Shown one piece after another: positions 14,950 through 23,883 of a stretch of 64,000 nt of DNA (positions within the stretch are counted from its first letter, which is position 1; each line of letters begins with the position of its first letter). The notes below the pieces were generated by a model that saw only the letters and a program-made list of their open reading frames with translations, made no database searches and had not been told where the DNA came from. Source of the stretch: Blautia massiliensis (ex Durand et al. 2017) (GTDB lineage: Bacteria > Bacillota > Clostridia > Lachnospirales > Lachnospiraceae); the NCBI RefSeq assembly GCF_001487165.1, contig NZ_LN913006.1, positions 183,580 through 247,579 of the forward strand, written 5' to 3'. A program made the position numbers and the translations under genes.

Positions 14950-17900
14950 ATGAGCAACGTAAGACGTGTGTATGTAGAAAAGAAACCTGCCTTTGCAGTA
15001 AAAGCAAAGGAACTGAAACATGAGATCAAACATTATCTTGGTATCAGCACTGTGACAGCAGTCCGTGAGCTGATCCGTTATGACGTGGAGAATATCTCCG
15101 ATGAAGTATTTGAGAAAGCCTGCAAGACCGTATTTGCAGAGCCGCCGGTAGATGATCTGTATCTTGAAAAATTTGATGTGGCAGAGGGCGCACGTGTATT
15201 TTCCGTAGAATTCCTTCCCGGACAGTTTGACCAGAGAGCCGATTCTGCAGTGCAGTGTGTACAGTTCCTGGATGAGAATGCAGCACCGATCATCCGTTCA
15301 GCAACTACTTATGTAATCGAAGGAACCGTTACAGATGCAGAGTTTGAGGCGATCAAACATCACTGCATCAACCCTGTGGATTCCCGTGAGACAGGTCTTG
15401 AGAAGCCGGAAACACTGGTAACAGTATTCCCGGATCCTGAGGATGTGAAGATTTTTGACGGATTCAAGGATATGGCTGAGGCTGATCTGAAGGAGCTGTA
15501 CTCTTCTCTGAACCTCGCCATGACATTTAAGGACTTCCAGCATATCCAGAATTATTTCAGAAATGAAGAGAAACGCGATCCTTCCATGACAGAGATCCGT
15601 GTTCTGGATACCTATTGGTCTGATCATTGCCGTCATACTACTTTCTCCACAGAGCTTACCAGCGTGAAGTTTGACGAAGGTGATTATAAGACTCCTATTG
15701 AAAAAACATACAAAGAATATCTGGATGCCCATAAGGATATGTACAAGGGCCGTGATGATAAGTTTGTCTGCCTGATGGATCTTGCACTTATGGCAATGAA
15801 GAAACTGAAAGCAGAAGGCAAGCTTGCAGACCAGGAAGAGTCTGATGAGATCAATGCCTGCAGTATCGTGGTACCGGTGGACGTGGACGGGAAAGAAGAA
15901 GAGTGGCTGATCAACTTCAAGAACGAGACACACAACCATCCGACGGAGATCGAGCCTTTTGGTGGTGCGGCAACCTGCCTTGGCGGAGCCATCCGTGATC
16001 CGCTTTCCGGACGTACCTATGTATATCAGGCAATGCGTGTGACAGGTGCAGCAGATCCTACCGTATCCGTAAAGGAAACTCTGAAGGGTAAACTTCCGCA
16101 GAAGAAGCTTGTCCGCAGCGCAGCCCACGGCTACAGTTCCTACGGAAACCAGATCGGTCTTGCAACCGGTGCTGTAAAAGAAATCTATCATCCGGACTAC
16201 GTTGCAAAACGTATGGAGATCGGTGCGGTTATGGGTGCGGCTCCGAGACGTGCGGTCATCCGTGAAAATTCCGACCCTGGAGATATCATCATCCTTCTTG
16301 GCGGACGTACCGGTCGTGATGGTATCGGCGGTGCTACCGGTTCTTCCAAGGTCCACACAGAGGCTTCCATCGAGGTCTGCGGCGCAGAGGTGCAGAAAGG
16401 TAACGCGCCTACCGAGCGTAAGATCCAGAGAATGTTCCGCAGAGAGGAAGTCAGCCATATCATCAAGAAATGTAACGACTTTGGCGCAGGCGGTGTTTCC
16501 GTTGCCATCGGCGAGCTGGCACCGGGACTTCAGATCGACCTCGACAAGGTTCCGAAAAAATACGCAGGTCTTGACGGCACTGAGATCGCCATCTCTGAGT
16601 CTCAGGAGCGTATGGCTGTTGTAGTTGACCCGAAAGATGTGGATACTTTCCTGAAATTTGCAAATGAAGAGAATCTCGAGGCAATTCCGGTTGCAGTTGT
16701 AACGGAGGAGCCACGCCTTGTCCTTAACTGGAGAGGAAAAGAGATCGTAAATATCTCCCGTGCATTCCTGGATACCAACGGTGCACATCAGGAGACCTCC
16801 GTTGAGGTTGAGATCCCGTCAAAGGACGGAAATCTTTTCGAGGAACGTCCGGATGTAACAGATGTAAAGAAAAAATGGATGGATACTCTTGCTGACCTGA
16901 ATGTATGCTCACAGAAGGGTCTTGTGGAGATGTTTGACGGCTCCATCGGCGCAGGCAGTGTATTTATGCCTCACGGTGGCAAATATCAGCTGACAGAGAC
17001 ACAGTCCATGGTTGCAAAGGTTCCGGTACAGAACGGAAAAACAGAGACTGTTACCATGATGAGCTACGGCTTTGATCCATACCTTTCCTCATGGAGTCCG
17101 TATCATGGAGCTGCCTACGCAGTAACCGAGTCTGTTGCCAAGATCGTTGCAACCGGTGGTGACTATAAGAAGATCCGTTTCACCTTCCAGGAATACTTCC
17201 GTCGTATGACAGAAGATCCTAAGAGATGGAGCCAGCCGTTCTCCGCACTGCTTGGTGCTTATGCGGCACAGATCGGATTCGGCCTTCCTTCCATCGGCGG
17301 TAAGGACAGTATGTCCGGAACCTTCAATGACATTGATGTTCCTCCGACACTGGTGTCCTTCGCGGTGGATGTTGCAAAGGTAAAAGATGTGATCACACCG
17401 GAGCTCAAAAAAGCAGGAAGCAAGCTGGTATGGCTCCGTGCACCGAAGGATTCCTATGATCTTCCGGATTATCAGGCTCTTATGGAGCAGTATGATAAAT
17501 TACACCAGGATATCCAGGCAGGCCGTGTGATCTCCGCATATGCACTTGACCGTCATGGAATCGCTGCTGCAGTCAGCAAGATGGCCTTTGGTAACGGCAT
17601 GGGTGTAAAGATCGAGCATAACCTTGATCCAAGAGATTTCTTTGCTCCGGCATTCGGCGATATCATCTGTGAGGTTCCGGATGGAAAAGTCGGTGAGCTT
17701 GCCATTACCTATACTGTGATCGGTGAGGTTACGGATAATGCGAAGTTCACCTACGGTGATACAGAGATCACTCTGAAAGAGGCGCTTTCCACATGGGAAG
17801 GAACTCTGGAGAATGTATTTAAAACAGCAGCAGGAACCGAGGACGTCAAGGCAGATGACGGTTCCCTTTACAAAGCAGACAGCATCTATGTATGCAAACA

Positions 17901-18705
17901 TAAGGTTGCAAAACCGCGTGTATTTATTCCGGTATTCCCTGGAACAAACTGCGAGTATGACAGCACCCGTGCATTTGAGAGAGCAGGCGCCGAGGTAGAC
18001 GTAAAGGTATTCAAGAACCTTACAGCAGAAGATATCCATGATTCTGTAGAGCTCTTTGAGAAAGCCATCGATCAGGCACAGATGATCATGTTCCCGGGCG
18101 GCTTCTCAGCCGGAGATGAGCCGGACGGATCCGCGAAATTCTTTGCTACCGCGTTCCAGAACGAGAAGATCAAGGAGGCAGTTATGAAGCTCCTCAATGA
18201 GCGTGACGGTCTTGCTCTTGGTATCTGCAACGGATTCCAGGCACTGATCAAACTGGGACTGGTACCGTACGGTGAGATCTGCGGACAGAAAGAGGATTCT
18301 CCGACACTGACCTACAACACCATCGGACGCCACGTATCCAAGATGGTTTACACCAAGGTTGTCAGCAACAAGTCTCCATGGCTTCAGAAAGCACAGCTTG
18401 GCGGCGTATACTGTAATCCGGCTTCTCATGGTGAGGGACGTTTTGTCGCAAACGATGAGTGGCTGAAGAAACTCAAGGAAAACGGACAGATCGCAACGGA
18501 ATATGTACCGGTAGATGAGACCGGATATGAGGGTGAGTTTAATGTAAACGGCTCTTATATGAACATCGAGGGAATCACAAGCCCGGATGGACGTGTTCTC
18601 GGAAAGATGGCACACAGTGAGCGTCGTGACGCAGGCGTTGCTGTCAATATCTACGGAGAGCAGGATATCAAGATTTTCGAATCTGGTGTTGAGTACTTCA
18701 GATAA
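14950..18705 (+). CDS. purL: Phosphoribosylformylglycinamidine synthase, single-chain
   Basis: A 1251-residue enzyme for the fourth step of purine synthesis (FGAR + glutamine + ATP to FGAM). In order: an N-terminal PurS-like region; two AIRS-type ATP-binding domains (DTYWSDHCRHTTF, then NFKNETHNHPTEIEPFGGAAT and GGRTGRDGIGGATGSS; second half with SIGGKDSMSGTF); and a C-terminal class I glutaminase from about residue 985 (VFIPVFPGTNCEYD, MFPGGFSAGDEPDGS, nucleophile Cys in LALGICNGFQ, and NPASHGEGRF). The length and sequence are the clostridial long form rather than separate PurL/PurQ/PurS. AGAAAGGAGCC precedes ATG 14950. No other pur gene is adjacent. Confidence 0.96.
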   Translation: MSNVRRVYVEKKPAFAVKAKELKHEIKHYLGISTVTAVRELIRYDVENISDEVFEKACKTVFAEPPVDDLYLEKFDVAEGARVFSVEFLPGQFDQRADSAVQCVQFLDENAAPIIRSATTYVIEGTVTDAEFEAIKHHCINPVDSRETGLEKPETLVTVFPDPEDVKIFDGFKDMAEADLKELYSSLNLAMTFKDFQHIQNYFRNEEKRDPSMTEIRVLDTYWSDHCRHTTFSTELTSVKFDEGDYKTPIEKTYKEYLDAHKDMYKGRDDKFVCLMDLALMAMKKLKAEGKLADQEESDEINACSIVVPVDVDGKEEEWLINFKNETHNHPTEIEPFGGAATCLGGAIRDPLSGRTYVYQAMRVTGAADPTVSVKETLKGKLPQKKLVRSAAHGYSSYGNQIGLATGAVKEIYHPDYVAKRMEIGAVMGAAPRRAVIRENSDPGDIIILLGGRTGRDGIGGATGSSKVHTEASIEVCGAEVQKGNAPTERKIQRMFRREEVSHIIKKCNDFGAGGVSVAIGELAPGLQIDLDKVPKKYAGLDGTEIAISESQERMAVVVDPKDVDTFLKFANEENLEAIPVAVVTEEPRLVLNWRGKEIVNISRAFLDTNGAHQETSVEVEIPSKDGNLFEERPDVTDVKKKWMDTLADLNVCSQKGLVEMFDGSIGAGSVFMPHGGKYQLTETQSMVAKVPVQNGKTETVTMMSYGFDPYLSSWSPYHGAAYAVTESVAKIVATGGDYKKIRFTFQEYFRRMTEDPKRWSQPFSALLGAYAAQIGFGLPSIGGKDSMSGTFNDIDVPPTLVSFAVDVAKVKDVITPELKKAGSKLVWLRAPKDSYDLPDYQALMEQYDKLHQDIQAGRVISAYALDRHGIAAAVSKMAFGNGMGVKIEHNLDPRDFFAPAFGDIICEVPDGKVGELAITYTVIGEVTDNAKFTYGDTEITLKEALSTWEGTLENVFKTAAGTEDVKADDGSLYKADSIYVCKHKVAKPRVFIPVFPGTNCEYDSTRAFERAGAEVDVKVFKNLTAEDIHDSVELFEKAIDQAQMIMFPGGFSAGDEPDGSAKFFATAFQNEKIKEAVMKLLNERDGLALGICNGFQALIKLGLVPYGEICGQKEDSPTLTYNTIGRHVSKMVYTKVVSNKSPWLQKAQLGGVYCNPASHGEGRFVANDEWLKKLKENGQIATEYVPVDETGYEGEFNVNGSYMNIEGITSPDGRVLGKMAHSERRDAGVAVNIYGEQDIKIFESGVEYFR

Positions 18706-18718
18706 TACCAGGGGGAAA

Positions 18719-18941
18719 AGGTCAAAAAGTCGTTCGTGCTTGCACGATAAGACTTTTGAACTTGGACCCCGCCAAACATGAGGAAGTAGCAATTTACGTA
18801 GTAAATTAGCGGATTCCGAATGTTTGAGGATTGCGTGAGCTGCGTGCAGCGGAGCAATCCGGGAGTATCAGGTTATGGGCAATACTTTGCCCATAACATC
18901 CTTACAGTGGCAGGGGATTTCAGACCTCCCTGCCACTGTAA
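18719..18941. repeat. Chain of five hairpins after purL
   Basis: Five separate inverted repeats in 223 bases. A: GGTC 18720-18723/GACC 18765-18768 with AAAAGTC/GACTTTT and CGTGC/GCACG inside. B: CAAACAT 18773-18779/ATGTTTG 18820-18826 enclosing AATTTAC/GTAAATT. C: GGATTGC 18828-18834/GCAATCC 18854-18860 enclosing GCTGC/GCAGC. D: GTTATGGGCAA 18872-18882/TTGCCCATAAC 18887-18897. E: a 14-bp stem, 18902-18915/18928-18941. None is followed by a clear T-run. No ORF fits. Confidence 0.8.
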
Positions 18942-18994
18942 AAATACAAAAAAGCATATATTTTTTAAAAAATTAAAAAAAGTGAAAAAAACTG

Positions 18995-19023
18995 TTGACA
19001 CAAGTCACAAACCATTATATAAT
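18995..19023 (+). promoter_or_regulatory. Perfect sigma-A promoter of the tRNA cluster
   Basis: -35 TTGACA (18995-19000), 17 bases, -10 TATAAT (19018-19023), about 51 bases before the first tRNA. Runs of A and T just upstream (18946-18990) may serve as an UP element, typical of stable RNA promoters. Confidence 0.88.
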
Positions 19024-19073
19024 AGCAAAGCGAGTTGCGGAACGGAAGAGTTCCTAAGACGAACAACTGTTAT

Positions 19074-19146
19074 GGGATCTTAGCTCAGCTGGGAGAGCAT
19101 CTGCCTTACAAGCAGAGGGTCATAGGTTCGAGCCCTATAGGTCCCA
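19074..19146 (+). tRNA. tRNA-Val (anticodon TAC), copy 1
   Basis: 73 bases. Acceptor GGGATCT pairs with AGGTCCC, and A73 follows. The anticodon stem TCTGC/GCAGA encloses the loop CTTACAA with anticodon TAC. The T arm has GGTTCGAGCCC. CCA is not encoded. Confidence 0.95.
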
Positions 19147-19162
19147 TGTTACAAAAAGATAT

Positions 19163-19236
19163 GGCGAGATAGCTCAGTTGGCTAGAGCACACGGTTCATA
19201 CCCGTGGTGTCGAGGGTTCGAATCCCCCTCTCGCTA
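19163..19236 (+). tRNA. tRNA-Met (anticodon CAT), copy 1
   Basis: 74 bases. Acceptor GGCGAGA/TCTCGCT (first pair G-U) and A73. The anticodon stem CACGG/CCGTG carries CAT. It lacks the initiator's C1-A72 mismatch and GGG/CCC anticodon stem, so elongator Met is most likely; a lysidine-modified tRNA-Ile2 cannot be excluded by eye. CCA is not encoded. Confidence 0.9.
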
Positions 19237-19243
19237 TTTATAT

Positions 19244-19316
19244 GGGATCTTAGCTCAGCTGGGAGAGCATCTGCCTTACAAGCAGAGGGTCATAGGTTCG
19301 AGCCCTATAGGTCCCA
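19244..19316 (+). tRNA. tRNA-Val (anticodon TAC), copy 2
   Basis: Identical to the copy at 19074-19146. It is the first gene of a second, directly repeated Val-Met unit 170 bases downstream. Confidence 0.95.
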
Positions 19317-19332
19317 TGTTACAAAAGAATAT

Positions 19333-19406
19333 GGCGAGATAGCTCAGTTGGCTAGAGCACACGGTTCATACCCGTGGTGTCGAGGGTTCGAATCCCCCTC
19401 TCGCTA
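19333..19406 (+). tRNA. tRNA-Met (anticodon CAT), copy 2
   Basis: Identical to the copy at 19163-19236. The Val-Met spacer differs from the first unit only by a small A/G change (acaaaagaat against acaaaaagat), which shows a recent tandem duplication. Confidence 0.9.
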
Positions 19407-19413
19407 TTTAACA

Positions 19414-19458
19414 AAAGGTCTGAAGATTCAATTTTATTGGGTTTTCGGACTTTTTTTG
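19414..19458 (+). terminator. Terminator of the tRNA cluster
   Basis: AAGGTCTGAA (19416-19425) pairs with TTTTCGGACTT (19442-19452), including G-U pairs, followed by a T-run. Confidence 0.8.
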
Positions 19459-19507
19459 TTATAAAATTCCGGCTGCCTGTGGTAAGACCATATGTGAAAA
19501 GTTAAGA

Positions 19508-19536
19508 TTGACATTTTACATCGTTTTTTTTATCAT
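19508..19536 (+). promoter_or_regulatory. Promoter of the DagK-like gene
   Basis: -35 TTGACA (19508-19513), 17-base T-rich spacer, -10 TATCAT (19531-19536), 49 bases before ATG 19586. Confidence 0.75.
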
Positions 19537-19585
19537 AGTAAAAGAATAGACATAACGAATCATTTCGGGAAATGAGGATTGTATA

Positions 19586-20551
19586 ATGAAAAAAAGAATG
19601 CTTTTTGTTTTCAACCCCAAAGCAGGAAAAGGAAGAATCAAGATGCATCTGCTGGACATTGTGGATATCTTTAATAAAGGTGGGTACGAAGTGATCATCC
19701 GTGCCACGCAGGGACCGAAGGATGCTTATGAACAGGTGAAGGAATATGCAGATCAGGTAGATCTGATCGCCTGCAGTGGAGGTGACGGTACACTGGATGA
19801 GGTGGTTACCGGAATCGTGGAAGTGGGCAGCCAGACACCGATCGGGTATATCCCTGCAGGAAGCACCAATGATTTTGCCAACAGTCTGTTTATGCCGAAG
19901 AGTATGACTGCAGCTGCCTCCATGATCATGGAGGAGCAGATCTATCACTGTGACATCGGTAAATTTAATAACCAGACATTTGCCTATGTGGCTGCGTTTG
20001 GACTGTTTACCAATGTTTCCTATGAGACAGACCAGGATCTGAAAAATATCCTGGGACATGTTGCCTATGTGCTGGAAGGGATGAAGCAGCTTTTTGAGGT
20101 GAAATCCTATCATCTGAAGGTAACCTCCGATGAGCTGACTGTGGAGAATGATTTTATCTACGGTATGATCAGCAATTCCAGATCTGTAGGCGGATTTAAG
20201 AATCTTACCGGAAAAAACGTGGATATGAATGACGGACTGTTTGAGGTGACACTGATCACCAATCCGAAGAATCCGCTGGAGCTTCAGGAGATCATGACTG
20301 CGCTTCTTACTGCAGAGGATAATACAGATCTGATCTATTCTTTTAAGTCTGCGCATGTTGTGATAGAGTCAGAGGAGGCTGTTCCGTGGACGCTGGATGG
20401 AGAGTTCGGTGGAGATCAGACCCGTGTGGAAATCGATAATCTTCATGAGGCCATGAACCTTTATCTTACCAGCAGTAAGAAACAGAAAAAAAGCCGGCTG
20501 AACCAGAAAATGCAGGAGATCAAGGAGATTACCCAGAAGAGCGAAGAATGA
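19586..20551 (+). CDS. Diacylglycerol/lipid kinase family protein (DagK/YegS type)
   Basis: A 321-residue soluble kinase of the DAGK catalytic superfamily. It has the N-terminal FVFNPKAGKGR, the nucleotide-binding SGGDGTLDEV at about 64-73, PAGSTNDFANS near 93-103, and a C-terminal beta-domain with WTLDGEFG. The usual reaction is ATP-dependent phosphorylation of diacylglycerol back to phosphatidic acid, recycling lipid from wall-polymer synthesis; other lipid substrates are possible. GAGGA precedes ATG 19586. It has its own promoter, and glnN follows after 93 bases. Confidence 0.88.
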   Translation: MKKRMLFVFNPKAGKGRIKMHLLDIVDIFNKGGYEVIIRATQGPKDAYEQVKEYADQVDLIACSGGDGTLDEVVTGIVEVGSQTPIGYIPAGSTNDFANSLFMPKSMTAAASMIMEEQIYHCDIGKFNNQTFAYVAAFGLFTNVSYETDQDLKNILGHVAYVLEGMKQLFEVKSYHLKVTSDELTVENDFIYGMISNSRSVGGFKNLTGKNVDMNDGLFEVTLITNPKNPLELQEIMTALLTAEDNTDLIYSFKSAHVVIESEEAVPWTLDGEFGGDQTRVEIDNLHEAMNLYLTSSKKQKKSRLNQKMQEIKEITQKSEE

Positions 20552-20644
20552 TCCGAGTATCCGAAGACAAGGTGATCATACAGAGGTGAAAATGTCTTTC
20601 CTCATAAGAAAGACTGGATATACAGGAACGAAAAGGAGGAAGAA

Positions 20645-22762
20645 ATGGGAGATTATATCAACGTAAAGGAAATCTTTGGCTGCGATGTATTTAACGATTC
20701 TGTTATGCAGGACCGTTTGCCGAAGAAGGTATACCGCGAACTGAAAAAGACAATAGAAGAGGGTAAGGAGCTGTCCATGGAGATCGCTGATGTGGTTGCA
20801 CATGAGATGAAGGAATGGGCTATTGAGAAAGGTGCTACTCATTATTGTCACTGGTTTCAGCCGCTGACAGGTGTTACTGCCGAGAAACATGACGCATTTG
20901 TCACAGCGCCAAGAGAGGACGGAAAGGTACTCTTAAGCTTTTCTGGCAAGGAGCTGATCAAGGGTGAGCCGGATGCATCCTCATTTCCATCCGGAGGACT
21001 TCGTGCAACATTCGAGGCAAGAGGCTATACAACATGGGATTGCACATCACCTGCCTTTGTACGTCATGACGCAGCCGGCGGGATCTTATGTATCCCCACA
21101 GCATTCTGCTCCTACACAGGAGAGGCGCTTGACCAGAAAACACCGCTTCTTCGTTCCATGGAAGCGGTCAATACACAGGCGCTTCGACTTCTTCGCCTTT
21201 TCGGAAATACAACATCAAAAAAAGTAACTCCTTCCGTTGGAGCTGAGCAGGAGTATTTCCTGGTTGATAAGGAGAAATGGCTCCAGAGAAAAGATCTGAT
21301 CTATACAGGAAGAACTCTTTTCGGTGCTATGCCGCCGAAGGGACAGGAGATGGATGACCACTATTTCGGAACCATCCGTCAGAGAATCTCCGCATACATG
21401 AAGGAAGTCAACGAGGAGTGCTGGAAGCTGGGCGTAACAGCAAAGACACAGCACAATGAGGTTGCACCTGCACAGCATGAGTTGGCACCGATCTACGCAC
21501 CGGTAAATATTGCAGCAGATCACAACCAGATCATGATGCGTATCCTCAAAAAAGTTGCAAGTCGCCATGGTATGCGCTGCCTGCTTCATGAGAAACCGTT
21601 TGCAGGAGTTAACGGTTCCGGTAAGCACAACAACTGGTCCCTGACAACGGATGACGGGATCAACCTTCTTGAGCCGGGAAAAACTCCTCATGAGAATATC
21701 CAGTTCCTTCTTGTTCTCACCTGTATCCTGAAAGCCGTTGATGAGCATGCAGATCTTCTGAGAGAGTCTGCAGCAGACGTTGGAAACGATGAACGTCTCG
21801 GAGGAAACGAGGCACCGCCGGCAGTTATCTCCGTATTCCTTGGCGAGCAGCTTCAGGATGTTCTGGAGCAGCTGATCAGCACAGGTACCGCCACACACAG
21901 TAAGACCGGCGAGATCCTGGATACCGGTGTTAAGACACTTCCGGATTTCATGAAGGATGCTACAGACCGAAACAGAACATCACCGTTTGCGTTCACAGGA
22001 AACAAATTTGAGTTCCGTATGGTTGGTTCCCGTGATTCCATTTCCGAGTGCAACGTAGTTCTGAACACGATTGCAGCAGAAGTATTCCGCGATGCATGCG
22101 ACCGTCTGGAAGCAGCAGACGATTTTGATACTGCAGTACATGACCTGATCAAGGAGTATGCGATCCAGCATCAGCGTATTGTATTCAACGGAAACGGATA
22201 TGCACCGGAGTGGGAGGCAGAGGCAAAGAGACGTGGACTTCCGATCCTTCCGTCCATGGTAGATGCCATTCCTGCGCTGACTACAGATAAGGCTGTGAAG
22301 CTTTTTGAATCCTTTAATGTATTTACAAGAGCAGAGCTTGAGTCCAGAGCAGAGATCCAGTATGAAGGCTATGCAAAGGCTATCAACATTGAGGCCAAGA
22401 CCATGGTGGATGTAGCTACTAAGCAGATCATCCCGGCAGTGATCCGTTATACAACGGTTCTTGCAGAGTCCATCAATTCTGTGAAGGCAGTGAGCGCAGC
22501 GCTTGATGTCAGTGTACAGACAAGTCTTCTGGAAAAAACCTCCGCACTTCTTGCTGAGACCAAGACAGCTATGGATAAGCTTTCCGGACTGATCGCTGAG
22601 TCGGAATCCCATGAAGAGGGACGTGACCGTGCTGTATTCTTCAGAGAGAGCGTGGTACCGGCAATGCAGGCTTTAAGAAAACCTGTAGACGAGCTTGAGA
22701 TGATCGTAGATAAAGATATGTGGCCGATGCCATCCTACGGTGATCTGATCTTTGAGGTATGA
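20645..22762 (+). CDS. glnN: Glutamine synthetase type III
   Basis: A 705-residue GSIII enzyme (glutamate + ammonia + ATP to glutamine), about 250 residues longer than the GlnA type I form. Family marks include the GSIII-specific N-terminal region with [27 protein letters not shown] (metal-binding glutamates), [23 protein letters not shown] for substrate binding, and [26 protein letters not shown] precedes ATG 20645. It lies 93 bases after the lipid kinase gene, with a strong terminator after it. No clear regulatory site is seen. Confidence 0.95.
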   Translation: MGDYINVKEIFGCDVFNDSVMQDRLPKKVYRELKKTIEEGKELSMEIADVVAHEMKEWAIEKGATHYCHWFQPLTGVTAEKHDAFVTAPREDGKVLLSFSGKELIKGEPDASSFPSGGLRATFEARGYTTWDCTSPAFVRHDAAGGILCIPTAFCSYTGEALDQKTPLLRSMEAVNTQALRLLRLFGNTTSKKVTPSVGAEQEYFLVDKEKWLQRKDLIYTGRTLFGAMPPKGQEMDDHYFGTIRQRISAYMKEVNEECWKLGVTAKTQHNEVAPAQHELAPIYAPVNIAADHNQIMMRILKKVASRHGMRCLLHEKPFAGVNGSGKHNNWSLTTDDGINLLEPGKTPHENIQFLLVLTCILKAVDEHADLLRESAADVGNDERLGGNEAPPAVISVFLGEQLQDVLEQLISTGTATHSKTGEILDTGVKTLPDFMKDATDRNRTSPFAFTGNKFEFRMVGSRDSISECNVVLNTIAAEVFRDACDRLEAADDFDTAVHDLIKEYAIQHQRIVFNGNGYAPEWEAEAKRRGLPILPSMVDAIPALTTDKAVKLFESFNVFTRAELESRAEIQYEGYAKAINIEAKTMVDVATKQIIPAVIRYTTVLAESINSVKAVSAALDVSVQTSLLEKTSALLAETKTAMDKLSGLIAESESHEEGRDRAVFFRESVVPAMQALRKPVDELEMIVDKDMWPMPSYGDLIFEV

Positions 22763-22828
22763 TCGGTTAAATAAAATCAGGAAATAAGAGATGTTCCCTG
22801 GGTGCAGCGGCATCTTTGAAATCAAATG

Positions 22829-22860
22829 ACGGGACAGATGTAAGATCTGTCCCGTTTTTT
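22829..22860 (+). terminator. Terminator of glnN
   Basis: ACGGGACAGA (22829-22838) pairs with TCTGTCCCGT (22845-22854) and is followed by a T-run. Confidence 0.92.
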
Positions 22861-22965
22861 ACCTGGCGGAGAAAAAATCTGTAAGCGGTTATCCGTCATA
22901 GGATCATATAATAACTGCGGATGAGGATATCTGCGGCATTCAATCAGATTCAGGAGTAAGTATAT

Positions 22966-23883
22966 ATGATAGAATTAGAATTTTTAAAAGAACAGAACGT
23001 TTCCGAAAGCCTGATCCACGGCATCGAGGAGTTTCGGAAAAATTATGGCGTTGACGAGGGGGCTGCAGCCAGAGTTACCAGACCGTCCATACCGTTCTAC
23101 GGAAAAGAAATCCTGGAAATGGCCATTGCAGGACTTCTGGAAGGAGAAAATCTTCTTCTTGCAGGCCCAAAGGCTACGGGTAAAAATATCCTGGCAGAAA
23201 ATCTGGCATATGCTTTTGGCCGTCCGGTTTATAATGTATCTTTCCATGTCAATACAAACAGCGGAGATCTGATCGGAACGGATACCTTTGTAAACAATGA
23301 AGTCTGCCTCCGAAAGGGCAGCATCTATCAGTGTGCCGAGTATGGCGGCTTCGGTATTCTGGATGAGATCAATATGGCAAAGAACGATGCGGTCTCTGTC
23401 CTTCATGCAACTCTGGACTATCGCCGCTCCATTGATGTTCCGGGCTATGACCGGATCGACCTTCATCCTGCGGCACGTTTTATCGGAACCATGAACTACG
23501 GATATGCAGGAACAAAGGAGCTGAACGAAGCTCTGGTTTCCCGTTTCCTGGTGATCGATATGCCAGCACAGACAGAAGAAACCCTGGGATTTATTTTCCG
23601 CAAAATGTTCCCGGAGGCAAAGGAAAAGGCAGTGGAACAGTTTATCGGTGTATTTATGGATCTTCAGAAGAAATCTGTAAACAGTGAGATCTCCACAAAA
23701 GCGCTGGATCTTCGAGGACTTCTGGCTGCCATGAAGATTGTTCGTGCAGGACTTTCTCCCCTGGCAGCAGTGCAGATGGGAGTGGTGAACAAAACCTTCG
23801 ATATTTTTGAAAAGGAGATCGTGGACGATGTAGTCCGTACAAGGATCCCGGAAGAGTGGACAAAGGACGATGTCTATGCATAA
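22966..23883 (+). CDS. MoxR-family AAA+ ATPase (NorQ/CbbQ-like)
   Basis: A 305-residue AAA+ ATPase. The P-loop is AGPKATGKN at about 66-74: the residue after GK is Asn rather than Ser/Thr, which is odd. Walker B GILDEINMA lies near 126, sensor 1 is GTMNYGY, and the arginine-finger region is NEALVSRF. MoxR proteins with VWA partners act as chaperones that insert metal or remodel a target complex. It overlaps the VWA gene by eight bases. No metal enzyme or substrate gene is adjacent, so the target is unknown. Confidence 0.88.
   Translation: MIELEFLKEQNVSESLIHGIEEFRKNYGVDEGAAARVTRPSIPFYGKEILEMAIAGLLEGENLLLAGPKATGKNILAENLAYAFGRPVYNVSFHVNTNSGDLIGTDTFVNNEVCLRKGSIYQCAEYGGFGILDEINMAKNDAVSVLHATLDYRRSIDVPGYDRIDLHPAARFIGTMNYGYAGTKELNEALVSRFLVIDMPAQTEETLGFIFRKMFPEAKEKAVEQFIGVFMDLQKKSVNSEISTKALDLRGLLAAMKIVRAGLSPLAAVQMGVVNKTFDIFEKEIVDDVVRTRIPEEWTKDDVYA

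Noticed and set aside
14950..18705. Separate purL and purQ genes
   Set aside because: The frame is continuous through the glutaminase domain for 1251 codons, as in the known long form.
18820..19083. A plus-strand ORF over the hairpin chain and tRNA promoter
   Set aside because: It runs through palindromes and a perfect promoter into tRNA-Val, with no ribosome site.
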